Shown: positions 6,942 through 16,318, numbered from the stretch's first letter. The stretch: DNA of 49,589 nt from JAUUZQ01 sp964538375 (GCA_964538375.1 CAZIFQ010000023.1:1-49589); one strand, 5' to 3'. Program-made: numbers and translations. Notes: generated by a model from the sequence alone, not told the origin.

Positions 6942-8729
6942 ATGTCACCTCTTCTTTCAATACTGGCACTAACATTTTCAACCATAAAGTTGATTCTGTT
7001 TATCTCTATTGTTGTGTTGGCAATTGTATCGGCATTACTCATTTATTTGTATATCAATTACCTGAAGATTAAGCGCAGGGTGTCCAATTCAAGTCTCAAG
7101 GAAACGTTCAAAGAAAAAGAATTATTTGAACAGCTACTTGACATTATACCCGACAGGATATATTTCAAAGACAGAGAAAGCAGGTTTATCATTGCAAATA
7201 AGTATGTCTCGGAGATTATGGGCGCTAAAAAACCTTCTGATCTCATTGGTAAAACCGATTTTGACTTCTATGATTCTGAAATTGCTCAGCCCTACTATGA
7301 TGATGAGCAGAGAATAATGAAAAAGGGTGAATCAATGATCGCCAAAGAGGAGAAAGGCATTGATAACAAGGGGAATGAAATTATAGTTTCAACTACCAAG
7401 ATTCCTATCAAAGATAGATTCAATAAAGTAATAGGAATCGTTGGAGTTGGCAGAGATATATCTGCACATAAGCAAATCGAAAAGAGTCTGAAGATTCAAA
7501 CTGAAAACCTCAAGGAAACAAATGTACTACTTGAAGAAAGACAGGAAGAGATTCAGCAAATGGCTGAGGAATTGAATGTTCAGGCAGAAAACCTCCGGGA
7601 AGTTAATGTGCAACTTGAAAGGCTCTCTCTTGTTGCCAGCAGAACTGAAAACGTAGTTATTATAATGGATGGAAACGCAAACTTCCTTTGGGTAAATGAA
7701 GGGTTTGAGAAGAAATATAAAACGAATTTCAATAAGTTTATTGATGAAAATGGCATTAATCTAAGAGATAATTCATCCTACTCCAGTATATCAGCAATTC
7801 TGAACCAGATTTATATATCAAGAGAGCCGTTTACTTATGCTTCAAAATTGATAGATTCTAAAGGCAATGAGTTATGGAATCAGACAAATATATCTCCAAT
7901 AACAAACCAGGACCAGGATATCACTTACCTGATCTTGATCGACTCCGATATAACAGATCTGAAGCAGGCAGAAAAACAGATCAAAAAACAAAATGCGGAG
8001 ATTGAAGCCAGAACTATAGAACTTCAAACTCTAATTAATACAAAAGACCGGTTGTTTTCCATCATTGCTCACGACCTGAAGAATCCTTTCCATTCCATTA
8101 TGGGATTCACCGACCTACTGCAGAAACAGCACAAAGAAATAAGCAGGGACAAATTGTCTGAATTCCTTGAAATGATCAACCTCTCTACTCATTCTGCCTA
8201 TCAACTGCTGGAGAATCTATTGGAGTGGGCACGCTCTCAAACAGAAAGCATTCAAATTGATCCGGAAACTATTTTATTAAAGCCGCTAGTTGGCGGAGTA
8301 AAGGAACTTCAACATTTACATGCCAGTAATAAAGGAATCAAATTTATTGATGAAGTCTCTGATAGTACAAGTGTCCTGGCCGATAAAAATATGTTAAATA
8401 CCGTGATACGTAATATCACAAGTAATGCCATTAAGTATACAAGCCATGGAGGCAGTATCACCTTCAGGGATACGATTGAAAAAGGAACTGTCATTATTGA
8501 AATATCGGATACCGGTATTGGGATGCCAGAGGAAAAGATGAAGGCCCTTTTCCAACTGGATAAAGTTAGCAGCACTGCGGGCACCGAGGGTGAGACAGGA
8601 ACCGGGCTGGGATTAATTGTCTGCTATGACTTTATGCTTAAGAACCACGGTTCAATCAACGTATCCAGTCAGCCCGGGAAAGGCACTACATTTGTCTTAA
8701 CCTTACCACAAGCAAAGCTTCCTGAATAG
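6942..8729 (+). CDS. membrane-anchored PAS sensor histidine kinase
   Basis: A 595-residue hybrid-free histidine kinase. One transmembrane helix (about residues 14-40), a PAS domain (about 65-175, LLDIIPDRIYFKDRESRFI), a coiled coil with a near-repeated QTENLKETN/QAENLREVN segment (about 183-228), a second PAS domain (about 230-345), a second coiled coil, then HisKA with phospho-acceptor H377 (SIIAHDLKNPFHSI) and an HATPase domain with N box (NITSNAIKYT), G1 (DTGIGM) and G2 (GTGLGL). It has no periplasmic sensor domain, so it probably reads a cytoplasmic or membrane signal through PAS. No response regulator is adjacent, making it an orphan kinase. Confidence 0.9.
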   Translation: MSPLLSILALTFSTIKLILFISIVVLAIVSALLIYLYINYLKIKRRVSNSSLKETFKEKELFEQLLDIIPDRIYFKDRESRFIIANKYVSEIMGAKKPSDLIGKTDFDFYDSEIAQPYYDDEQRIMKKGESMIAKEEKGIDNKGNEIIVSTTKIPIKDRFNKVIGIVGVGRDISAHKQIEKSLKIQTENLKETNVLLEERQEEIQQMAEELNVQAENLREVNVQLERLSLVASRTENVVIIMDGNANFLWVNEGFEKKYKTNFNKFIDENGINLRDNSSYSSISAILNQIYISREPFTYASKLIDSKGNELWNQTNISPITNQDQDITYLILIDSDITDLKQAEKQIKKQNAEIEARTIELQTLINTKDRLFSIIAHDLKNPFHSIMGFTDLLQKQHKEISRDKLSEFLEMINLSTHSAYQLLENLLEWARSQTESIQIDPETILLKPLVGGVKELQHLHASNKGIKFIDEVSDSTSVLADKNMLNTVIRNITSNAIKYTSHGGSITFRDTIEKGTVIIEISDTGIGMPEEKMKALFQLDKVSSTAGTEGETGTGLGLIVCYDFMLKNHGSINVSSQPGKGTTFVLTLPQAKLPE

Positions 8730-8834
8730 CAGCAAAACAAAAGGATGAATGGTGTAGCGCACAAACCTGCCAGGTTCTATAAGTTCAATAAAAGCAGAAC
8801 AGATATACTCTATTACAATTTCTAAAATTAATAA

Positions 8835-10322
8835 ATGTATTTACTTGGTTACGATCTTGGAAGTTCTTCAGTAAAAGCCAGTATTATTGATACTGAAACT
8901 GGTCAGAGTGTGGCTTCTGCTTTTAATCCAAAGCGGGAGATGGAAATTACCGCAAAAAAAACTGGGTGGGCTGAGCAGGACCCTGAATCCTGGTGGTCGA
9001 ATCTGAAACTTTCCACAAACGAGGTATTGCAAAATGCTGAAATCGATTCAGGTAGTATTAAGGCCATCGGTATCTCTTACCAGATGCATGGTCTTGTTAT
9101 GGTTGATAAAAATCTTGAGATTTTAAGATCATCCATTATCTGGTGTGACAGCCGTGCTGTTGAAGTGGGTGAGAAGGCCCTGCTGCAACTAGGTAAGGAT
9201 CGATGCCTGGCTCATCTTCTAAACTCCCCGGGAAACTTTACCGCTTCAAAACTGAAATGGGTAATTGACAATGAGCCGGAAACTTTTGAGAATGCATACA
9301 AGATTATGCTCCCTGGGGATTATATTGCAATGCGCTTGACTGGCGAAGTAAATACAACTATATCAGGACTTTCAGAGGGAATATTCTGGGATTTCAATGA
9401 AAATACGCTGGCAACATTTCTCCTGGATCATTACAGTATTCCGGAAAATTATCTTCCAGAGATTGTACCCACTTTCTCTGAGCAAGGACGATTAACTGCA
9501 TCTGTTGCGGAAGAATTAGGATTAATGAAGGGGACCCCCGTCTCCTACCGGGCAGGTAACCAACCCAACAATGCCTTTTCACTTAATGTATTAGAACCAG
9601 GTGAGATTGCTGCCACTGCCGGAACATCAGGCGTGGTATATGGAGTTAGTGATGAAGTAAGATATGATCCTGAAAGTCGTATTAACACTTTCGCTCATGT
9701 GAACCACAGTCCTGAGCTAAACCGGCTTGGAGTGCTACTTTGCATCAATGGAACAGGAATTCAGTATTCATGGCTTAAGCGAAATATCACCTCACGCGAA
9801 ACAAACTATCCTGCCCTGAATGATATGGCCTCGAAAACAGATCCTGGATCTGATGGCTTATTCATGCTGCCCTTTGGCAATGGGGCCGAACGAATGCTAA
9901 ATAATAAGGAAATAGGTGCTTCCATACATAACCTGGATTTCAACAGGCATACAGATGCACACTTGGTCAGGGCAGCCCAGGAAGGAATCGTTTATGCCTT
10001 CCATTATGGAATGGAAATTATGAAGACTACGGGAATAAATCCTTCAGTCATTAGGGCAGCAAATAGAAATATGTTTTTAAGTAGCGTATTCCGTGAAACA
10101 CTAGCATCACTAACAGGAGCAACAATTGAGCTTTATGATACTAATGGCGCTGAAGGAGCTGCTAAAGGCGCAGGAATTGGATCCGGAGTATATAATTCAT
10201 TCCAGGATGCATTTGAAAATCTGAAACAAATCATGGTCATAGAGCCAGATGCTAAGCAAAGTGATTTCTATAGGAAGGCCTATGATCAATGGCATGCAAT
10301 TCTAAGTGGAAAAATCAGATAA
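8835..10322 (+). CDS. xylB: xylulokinase (FGGY family)
   Basis: A 495-residue FGGY carbohydrate kinase. The N-terminal phosphate-1 motif GYDLGSSSVKASIID, the SYQMHGLVMVD segment, WCDSR and the C-terminal ADP-binding region (GAEGAAKGAGIGSG) are intact. Length and wording fit xylulokinase, which phosphorylates D-xylulose to enter the pentose phosphate pathway. No xylose isomerase is in the window, so a related ketose cannot be excluded. It stands alone about 105 bases behind the histidine kinase, convergent with the HlyD-type gene. Confidence 0.82.
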   Translation: MYLLGYDLGSSSVKASIIDTETGQSVASAFNPKREMEITAKKTGWAEQDPESWWSNLKLSTNEVLQNAEIDSGSIKAIGISYQMHGLVMVDKNLEILRSSIIWCDSRAVEVGEKALLQLGKDRCLAHLLNSPGNFTASKLKWVIDNEPETFENAYKIMLPGDYIAMRLTGEVNTTISGLSEGIFWDFNENTLATFLLDHYSIPENYLPEIVPTFSEQGRLTASVAEELGLMKGTPVSYRAGNQPNNAFSLNVLEPGEIAATAGTSGVVYGVSDEVRYDPESRINTFAHVNHSPELNRLGVLLCINGTGIQYSWLKRNITSRETNYPALNDMASKTDPGSDGLFMLPFGNGAERMLNNKEIGASIHNLDFNRHTDAHLVRAAQEGIVYAFHYGMEIMKTTGINPSVIRAANRNMFLSSVFRETLASLTGATIELYDTNGAEGAAKGAGIGSGVYNSFQDAFENLKQIMVIEPDAKQSDFYRKAYDQWHAILSGKIR

Positions 10323-10418
10323 TTGATTGAACCTGGTAATTACGGTTTATTTATCAGCTGACAAAGACTACTTTAAAGGTTTTGGTAAAATAAAATTTGA
10401 GGGTCACGATTCTGACTA

Positions 10419-11735
10419 TCACCCTTCCACTTTCATGGCACGCTGTCTCGAAATAGCATTTTTCATCGGATTGAAGATCCGCTGCAGCAGTCGCATATCA
10501 TCTGTAAGAATCTCGGCATTTCCCACCATATTCTGACTAAATCCAATTTCAATACCATAATAAGTGGTGAGCCCGTCGGGTAAATCAACTTCAACAGTAT
10601 AGAAATCACCTTCCGGTACTTTCGAAACATTACTGACTATACCTTTCACCATTCCATATTCCAGGTAAGGATAGTTTTCGAAACGTATATTCACAAAATG
10701 TCCTTGTTTCACTTCACCTGCTCCTTTCAATGGAAGTTTAATTTTTCCCAGCAGGTTTCCTGACTCTTCAGGTACTATGGTCATTACCTTTTCACCGCTT
10801 TTAACATTCTGATTTTCGCTCCAGAAATTATTAAATGTAACATAACCGGATATTGGTGCGATTATCAAGTAGTTCTTCTCCCAGCCAGCGATAGAGGCCT
10901 TCAGATTATTAAGCGATTCCTCCATTGCGTTGATCATCTGGGTATTTTGTTCCTGTCTCTTCAGCTCCATCTCCAATACCTGTGCTTCGATTTTCGCAAT
11001 ATTGATATCATTCTCAGCTTTCATACTGATTACTTCCTGCCAGCTATTGCGTTTGCTCAACATCTCGGATTTAGAAATTTCCAGGTTTGATTCGGAAACA
11101 ACTTTTTCTAAAAACAAGAGTGAATCTCGTTCGAACTGCTTTTCAGTCAACAAATATTCTTCTTTTAGAATCTGTACCCTGGTATTTAGATTAGTGGAAT
11201 AGTCATGATGCTGTTCCATTTCATTTTGTAGCAACTCAATTTTACGCTGATGATAATCCAATTCCAGGAAAGCAGCATAATTTCGGTAATTCTTATAGAA
11301 TGTAGCATATGGAGCTTGCACCGGACCAAGGTCAGACTTTCCGTTTACCGGAAGATCTAAATCCAGTTGCAAAGCGCCCATTGGATTTATTTTACTCAAC
11401 TCCTTTTTTAATCGAAGCACATCTTCTGCGTCAGCTGGATTCTCAATCACTGCCATAACCGATCCCTCTTCAACCCTAGCGTTATCGACTACAAATAGTT
11501 CTTCAATATTTCCGTCTGCCCTCGCCTCAATATCGGCCGGTGGCTGAATAGAACTTACTGTTATTGTTGCTTGCTTTACATCAGGAAATCGAAACACCCA
11601 TGAACCCAGGATAATTAAGACAACTATTAAAAGTAGAATTATTATACCGTTCCTGGTAATCCAGCCGGGAACACGACCGAGGATGTCTTCTACTTCTTCG
11701 CTGCGTATTTCAGGTTTATCTCCGTGTTCAGGCAT
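10419..11735 (-). CDS. HlyD-family membrane fusion protein, orphan
   Basis: A 438-residue periplasmic adaptor. A short cytosolic head (MPEHGDKPEIRSEEVEDILGRVPGW) precedes one transmembrane helix (about 32-50), then a biotinyl-lipoyl-like piece, a long alpha-helical hairpin (about residues 130-275) and a C-terminal beta-barrel (ISGYVTFNN, EKVMTIVPE, VNIRFENYPYLEYG). This is the architecture of adaptors for type I secretion with peptidase-containing ABC exporters in Bacteroidota. No ABC transporter or TolC gene is adjacent; the neighbours are xylB and gyrB. A 9-bp tandem repeat fills part of its upstream region. Confidence 0.82.
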   Translation of the reverse strand: MPEHGDKPEIRSEEVEDILGRVPGWITRNGIIILLLIVVLIILGSWVFRFPDVKQATITVSSIQPPADIEARADGNIEELFVVDNARVEEGSVMAVIENPADAEDVLRLKKELSKINPMGALQLDLDLPVNGKSDLGPVQAPYATFYKNYRNYAAFLELDYHQRKIELLQNEMEQHHDYSTNLNTRVQILKEEYLLTEKQFERDSLLFLEKVVSESNLEISKSEMLSKRNSWQEVISMKAENDINIAKIEAQVLEMELKRQEQNTQMINAMEESLNNLKASIAGWEKNYLIIAPISGYVTFNNFWSENQNVKSGEKVMTIVPEESGNLLGKIKLPLKGAGEVKQGHFVNIRFENYPYLEYGMVKGIVSNVSKVPEGDFYTVEVDLPDGLTTYYGIEIGFSQNMVGNAEILTDDMRLLQRIFNPMKNAISRQRAMKVEG

Positions 11736-11748
11736 GATTGTTTTTATT

Positions 11749-11793
11749 AGTACTTGGAGTACTTGGAGTACTTAGAGTACTTGGAGTACTTGG
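11749..11793. repeat. 9-bp tandem repeat, five copies
   Basis: Five back-to-back copies of AGTACTTGG (the middle one AGTACTTAG), followed by a partial sixth. Each unit contains the palindrome AGTACT. The array ends 13 bases before the start codon of the HlyD-type gene, so it lies in that gene's leader or promoter. Confidence 0.9.
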
Positions 11794-11904
11794 AGTTAGT
11801 AAAACAACTTATCTAATTGTAAATATAAACTCAAATCTCAAAAACATATAAAAAACTTATAAACTACCCATCTCTAAAAACACTCGAAGTACAAAGGCAC
11901 TCGT

Positions 11905-13932
11905 CTATGCGTCGATATTAGCATACTTCGCGTGTTTCTCAATGAACTCACGGCGTGGTGGAACCTCGTCGCCCATAAGCATTGAGAAGATGCGATCTGC
12001 TTCTGCAGCACTATCTATAGTAATTTGTCGAAGTGTCCTGTTTTCGGGATTCATTGTTGTTTCCCATAACTGGTCTGCGTTCATCTCTCCAAGACCCTTA
12101 TACCTTTGAATATGTATGCCTGCTTCACTGTTCTTTCCAAATTCAGCAACAGTTTCTTCGCGCTCTTCTTCACTCCAGCAATAGCGTTCCTGTTTTCCCT
12201 TTTTAATTTGATATAAGGGCGGTGCGGCAATATACAAATAGCCATTCTGCACAATCTCTGTCATGTAACGGAAGAAAAAGGTCATAATAAGTGTGTCAAT
12301 GTGTGAACCATCGACATCGGCATCCGTCATTATAATGATTTTGTGGTATCGTAAACCTTGAAGGTTCAGTTGCTTACTATCTTCTTCAGTTCCCATTTTC
12401 ACCCCCAGCGCAATAAAGATATTCTTGATCTCCTCGTTCTCAAATATTTTGTGCGCCATGGCTTTCTCAACGTTCAGAATTTTACCACGAAGTGGCATAA
12501 TTGCCTGGAAAACGCGATCTCTCCCCTGTTTTGCTGTTCCACCCGCAGAGTCACCCTCTACAAGGTAAATTTCTGTTTTTGCAGGATCTTTTTCTGAGCA
12601 ATCGGCCAACTTACCAGGCAAACCTGCTCCTGAGAGTACATTTTTACGTTGTACCAGCTCTCGTGCTTTCCTCGCAGCATGTCTAGCTGTTGCTGCCAGT
12701 ATCACTTTGCTTACAATCATTTTGGCATCCTTTGGATGTTCCTCCAGATAGTTTGATAATTCCTGGCTCACTGCCTGGTCAACAACACCCATTATTTCAG
12801 AGTTACCAAGCTTAGTCTTCGTTTGTCCTTCAAACTGCGGCTCAGCAACTTTTACAGAAATAATAGCTGTTAATCCTTCTCTGAAGTCATCTCCACTAAT
12901 GTCAAACTTTAACTTTGCCAGCATACCTGACTTCTCCGCATATGCCTTTAATGTCCGGGTTAATCCTCTACGGAATCCTGAAAGATGTGTTCCGCCTTCA
13001 ATGGTATTGATATTATTCACATAAGAGTGAACATTCTCTGAAAAAGAGGTATTATACTGCAAGGCCAATTCAACGGGAGTATCGTTCTTTATCGTATCTA
13101 TATAAATTATGTCATCGATAAGCTTCTCCCTGGTAGCATCCAGGTATGCTACAAACTCTTTCAATCCCTCTTCAGAATAGAAGTGATCGTTTCTGTAATG
13201 CGGTTCAGCATGAACTTCAGTATTGGTATTGGCATTCTCATCGCCAATTTCATAACCGTTGCCATTCTCTTCAAATTCTCTCTCATCAGTGATGTAGAGA
13301 TGTATTCCCTTGTTCAAAAAGGCAAGCTCTCTAAGTCGAGAAGCCAGAATTTCATATTTAAATTCAGTCGTGGTAAAAATATCGCTGTCAGGAGTAAATG
13401 TTACTTTGGTTCCAGATTTGTCTGTCTCTCCAATCTCCTTTACTGGTGCCTGTGGTATTCCCCGCTCATATAACTGCTCATACATCTTACCATCCCTGTG
13501 TATTTCAGCTCTAAGCTGTGAAGAGAGTGCATTTACACATGACACACCAACACCGTGAAGTCCACCGGACACTTTATATGATTCTTTATCAAATTTACCA
13601 CCTGCGTGTAACACTGTCATTACAACTTCAAGAGCAGAACGTCCCTCCTTCTCATGCATGTCAACTGGGATCCCCCTACCGTCATCCACAACGGTCAGAG
13701 AACCATCCTCATTGATAGTAAGCCATATATTGCTACAATAACCTACCAGTGCCTCGTCAATGGAATTATCCACTACTTCATATGCCAGGTGATGTAAGCC
13801 TTTTTCACTAATATCACCAATATACATGGCTGGTCTCTTTCTTACTGCTTCCAATCCCTCCAGTACCTGGATGCTATCTGCGGAATAACCGTTTTTCATT
13901 CCTTCGGAAGCTTTATCAGCTTTGTTGTCCAT
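11905..13932 (-). CDS. gyrB: DNA gyrase subunit B
   Basis: A 675-residue type IIA topoisomerase ATPase subunit. The GHKL ATPase domain carries VVDNSIDEA, DDGRGIPVD and GGLHGVGVSCVNALS; the transducer domain follows (QTKTKLGNSE); the TOPRIM domain has EGDSAGG and DADVDGSHI; the C-terminus has QRYKGLGEMN and ENRTL. These are GyrB rather than ParE features, and the length is that of gyrases without the large proteobacterial insert. With GyrA it introduces negative supercoils. gyrA is not in the window, as usual for Bacteroidota. It is probably transcribed from a promoter about 240 bases upstream. Confidence 0.95.
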   Translation of the reverse strand: MDNKADKASEGMKNGYSADSIQVLEGLEAVRKRPAMYIGDISEKGLHHLAYEVVDNSIDEALVGYCSNIWLTINEDGSLTVVDDGRGIPVDMHEKEGRSALEVVMTVLHAGGKFDKESYKVSGGLHGVGVSCVNALSSQLRAEIHRDGKMYEQLYERGIPQAPVKEIGETDKSGTKVTFTPDSDIFTTTEFKYEILASRLRELAFLNKGIHLYITDEREFEENGNGYEIGDENANTNTEVHAEPHYRNDHFYSEEGLKEFVAYLDATREKLIDDIIYIDTIKNDTPVELALQYNTSFSENVHSYVNNINTIEGGTHLSGFRRGLTRTLKAYAEKSGMLAKLKFDISGDDFREGLTAIISVKVAEPQFEGQTKTKLGNSEIMGVVDQAVSQELSNYLEEHPKDAKMIVSKVILAATARHAARKARELVQRKNVLSGAGLPGKLADCSEKDPAKTEIYLVEGDSAGGTAKQGRDRVFQAIMPLRGKILNVEKAMAHKIFENEEIKNIFIALGVKMGTEEDSKQLNLQGLRYHKIIIMTDADVDGSHIDTLIMTFFFRYMTEIVQNGYLYIAAPPLYQIKKGKQERYCWSEEEREETVAEFGKNSEAGIHIQRYKGLGEMNADQLWETTMNPENRTLRQITIDSAAEADRIFSMLMGDEVPPRREFIEKHAKYANIDA

Positions 13933-14398
13933 TTCTTTATTTTTCTTGCTTTCAAATTTTATAAAAGTGAGACTTCTCAGCAGTTTTAATCACATCAAAA
14001 ACTGTTGAAAAATCAACAAATAATATTCTCAAATTTTAGGGTAGAACGGCAATTTTCGTTTCCCTTTTCTTCAGGGAAATCACCCGCCAAATCAGATGCA
14101 GTAATATCGAATTGCAACTCTCTGTAAATCAACGCTCTATAACTCAATAATTATCCTCTCTTTGGTTCTCCCAAAAATAGTCAAAAAAACCGAAAAAACC
14201 ATGGTAAAAAGTGCTGAAAACCAGCGAAGTTATTAACACTTCTGCTTAGTAAAATATCTAATTTTTTGTTCCGTGTTCCAATTTGTGATTTACCTCTTTG
14301 CTAAGCCTTGACGGGAGATCAGAATCATGCAAACTCATGAATGATTCCACAGCAGATTTATCCCAACATATATGCGACCTGAGCGACCAGGATAAGGC
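13933..14398. other. intergenic region upstream of gyrB
   Basis: No protein-like frame was found. It holds a candidate gyrB promoter (14172-14179) and a small TTTCCC/GGGAAA hairpin at 14059-14079 without a T-run on the minus strand. The segment 14330-14398 is the tail behind the TOPRIM-like gene and shows no clear terminator. Confidence 0.5.
14172..14179 (-). promoter_or_regulatory. candidate gyrB -7 box (TATTTTTG on the minus strand)
   Basis: On the minus strand TATTTTTG fits TAnnTTTG, with TGG (one mismatch to TTG) about 19 bases upstream. It would give a leader of about 235 bases before gyrB. Confidence 0.35.
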
Positions 14399-15103
14399 CT
14401 ATTCAAAAAAAATTTCCAATTGGTTCACAATACTACCCAGACTCTTCATTTTATTTGCCAGTTGATGTGTGAAAAAATAAAAATCCAGTTTACTAACGAT
14501 GCTATTCAATTTATTCCTCTTCTTTGTATAATCGTGATCCACAAGTTTATATACCCTCTTAAGATCATGTGCGGGCGAGTCTCTGTCCTCCATATTTTCC
14601 GTCTTCGGATTAAATCCCAATCGCTTCTCGATAAATTCTGGCGTTAATCTTCCCGAAACCTTTTTAAAATGATGGTATTCTCCCAGGAACCACGCTTCAG
14701 TTTCCATAATCGCCAGGTGGATATGCGTGGTCGCTCCCTTCTGTGAAACGTATTGGTTCAATCCCTTTTCCAGCTTTGGTATGTCCTCATGGATGAAATT
14801 AGGATAGACATCACGAAGTCCGAGTATGCATGTATAGCCCTTTTCAACCAGTTTCTTGCGTTGCATCATCATGTAACCCTTCACATTGGTTTCACCCCCG
14901 CAATCGTAAATAAGGACATAATAGGCCGTTCTACCGACAACTTTTGCAGCATGCATGACCGTGAACGACATCCTGATGTTATGTCCACCCGTAATTTTTA
15001 CCGTTTGGATTGCAATGTCCTTCTTCGCCATTACCGTTTCAAGCATGCGGCGAACAAGAATCTGCTCAGTGAGGCCCTCAACAAATATGGCTATCCTCTT
15101 CAT
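14399..15103 (-). CDS. TOPRIM-like protein partnered with an SMC-type ATPase
   Basis: A 234-residue protein. The N-terminal strand and glutamate (IAIFVEGLTE, E9) match the TOPRIM opening; a later strand ends in an aspartate (VLIYDCGGETN, D67) and a third segment, HIHLAIMETEAWFLGE (about 127-142), holds further conserved-looking acids. This is the pattern of TOPRIM-like effectors of the DUF4276/DUF4435/RloB kind, found with OLD-like ATPases, but I cannot fix the Pfam family. The canonical second DxD aspartate is replaced (DCGG). Its start overlaps the end of the ATPase gene by four bases (ATGA), so the two are translationally coupled and almost certainly act together. Confidence 0.6.
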   Translation of the reverse strand: MKRIAIFVEGLTEQILVRRMLETVMAKKDIAIQTVKITGGHNIRMSFTVMHAAKVVGRTAYYVLIYDCGGETNVKGYMMMQRKKLVEKGYTCILGLRDVYPNFIHEDIPKLEKGLNQYVSQKGATTHIHLAIMETEAWFLGEYHHFKKVSGRLTPEFIEKRLGFNPKTENMEDRDSPAHDLKRVYKLVDHDYTKKRNKLNSIVSKLDFYFFTHQLANKMKSLGSIVNQLEIFFE

Positions 15104-16248
15104 TCTGACTTATCTGAGAATCCGGATTTGAAAAATTCACTTGCATAGAAATCGAAATTATTCAATCCTGTGAATTTGAAGTCCTCAAAAATCTCTTTTG
15201 AATTTTCGTAGTTATACAAGCTTATTTTATTTCCGTCGCGGTGCAACACTGCCCATTTCTCAATATCTACAGCATTCATAATAAATGAATCGTTAGTAGA
15301 CATAATGAGCTGTATACCTGATGCTTCTGCCTTCTTAACAAGGAGTCCCACCAGAGATCTTGCCCGGGAGAAATCCAAACCCTCACCAATATCATCGATA
15401 ATAATCGATCCTGTTTTTCCATTTAAAATATAGCGATTGATTCTTACCAATACAGAAAAGGCCCGGAACATACCCTGGGACATATCATGTTGAAGCACCT
15501 GCTTTTCGAGTCCCTTCTCAGTGGTATATACTGCAAAACGATCCTGGCCAGGTCTGTTACTTTTCTCTGAAAACTGCACAATACCGAGATCTTCCAGGTT
15601 GTAACCAATCTCATTCATATCTGCAATTACCGATTCCCTGAAATGCTCATGCTGATCAATTGCAGCATACAAAATGGGCACGAGTGAATCATTAGTTTCA
15701 CTGAAATTTATCTCATCCTCGTCGTAAATACCTTTTAAGGTGTAGCTGTTCTTACCCAGGTCACCACTAAAATCAAAACGTCTCATATCCACTGCCCATT
15801 CATAAATATGTTCAAGGAAGGGGTGTTGAAATTTATCGCGTTTCGCAAAACAGGCCATTTGATTTTCTGAAATGCCAAAATTAAGAGTGATCTTCTCTTT
15901 CCCCCCCATATAAATTATCCATCCGCTTCCGTCTTTCTCCCGCTCCAACACACTTTCCCCTTTCCAGATCAGGCGTTCACGAATAATAATTCCATCGTCA
16001 TACTCACATTCCAACACAACTTCTTTTTCATCTTTTATAAAAAGCACTTCATATCGGCCGTTTACTTTAGGAACTAGAGTACTGCCTGTCAGGAGATCTA
16101 CAAGATCAGACAAGGCATTCAGGGTACGAGTTTTACCGCTGGAGTTTTGGCCAACGATGAGGTTAATTTTGCCCAGGTAGACCTGGTCAATTAACCACTC
16201 TATCTTCTTACCCTCATTTTCACGAAAAGTGAGTTTTCGGAGGTACAT
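15100..16248 (-). CDS. SMC/ABC-type AAA ATPase of a two-gene defence-like module
   Basis: A 382-residue ATPase. Walker A is GQNSSGKT at residues 33-40; an ABC-signature-like MSQGMFRA lies at 256-263; Walker B SIIIDDIGEG is at 281-290 with the D-loop just after; and LIMSTND (314-320) stands where the switch histidine normally is. No long coiled coil separates the halves, as in the AAA_15/AAA_21 group that includes the ATPases of PARIS, RloA and AbiL-type systems. The gene has its own promoter-like box and is coupled by overlap to the TOPRIM-like partner. Function is likely sensing of invading DNA or phage protein and control of the partner; this is inference. Confidence 0.75.
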   Translation of the reverse strand: MYLRKLTFRENEGKKIEWLIDQVYLGKINLIVGQNSSGKTRTLNALSDLVDLLTGSTLVPKVNGRYEVLFIKDEKEVVLECEYDDGIIIRERLIWKGESVLEREKDGSGWIIYMGGKEKITLNFGISENQMACFAKRDKFQHPFLEHIYEWAVDMRRFDFSGDLGKNSYTLKGIYDEDEINFSETNDSLVPILYAAIDQHEHFRESVIADMNEIGYNLEDLGIVQFSEKSNRPGQDRFAVYTTEKGLEKQVLQHDMSQGMFRAFSVLVRINRYILNGKTGSIIIDDIGEGLDFSRARSLVGLLVKKAEASGIQLIMSTNDSFIMNAVDIEKWAVLHRDGNKISLYNYENSKEIFEDFKFTGLNNFDFYASEFFKSGFSDKSE

Positions 16249-16270
16249 ATTTTTGGTATGTTGGTATACT

Positions 16271-16278
16271 CAAAAATA
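16271..16278 (-). promoter_or_regulatory. candidate -7 box for the ATPase/TOPRIM operon
   Basis: On the minus strand TATTTTTG matches TAnnTTTG, with TTA (one mismatch to TTG) 19 bases upstream, and it ends 23 bases before the ATG at 16248. It would let the two-gene module be transcribed on its own. Confidence 0.5.
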
Positions 16279-16318
16279 CGGAAAAAAGGCGAGAGTATAA
16301 AGAACTCTTCCTTTTTCA

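Noticed and set aside
10327..10536. Short plus-strand frame before the HlyD gene
   Set aside because: It lies mostly over the end of the real minus-strand gene and has no signal, motif or start context.
11749..11793. CRISPR array
   Set aside because: Repeats are nine bases with no spacers; there are no cas genes.
13183..13558. Plus-strand frames within gyrB
   Set aside because: Antisense to an intact, conserved gene.
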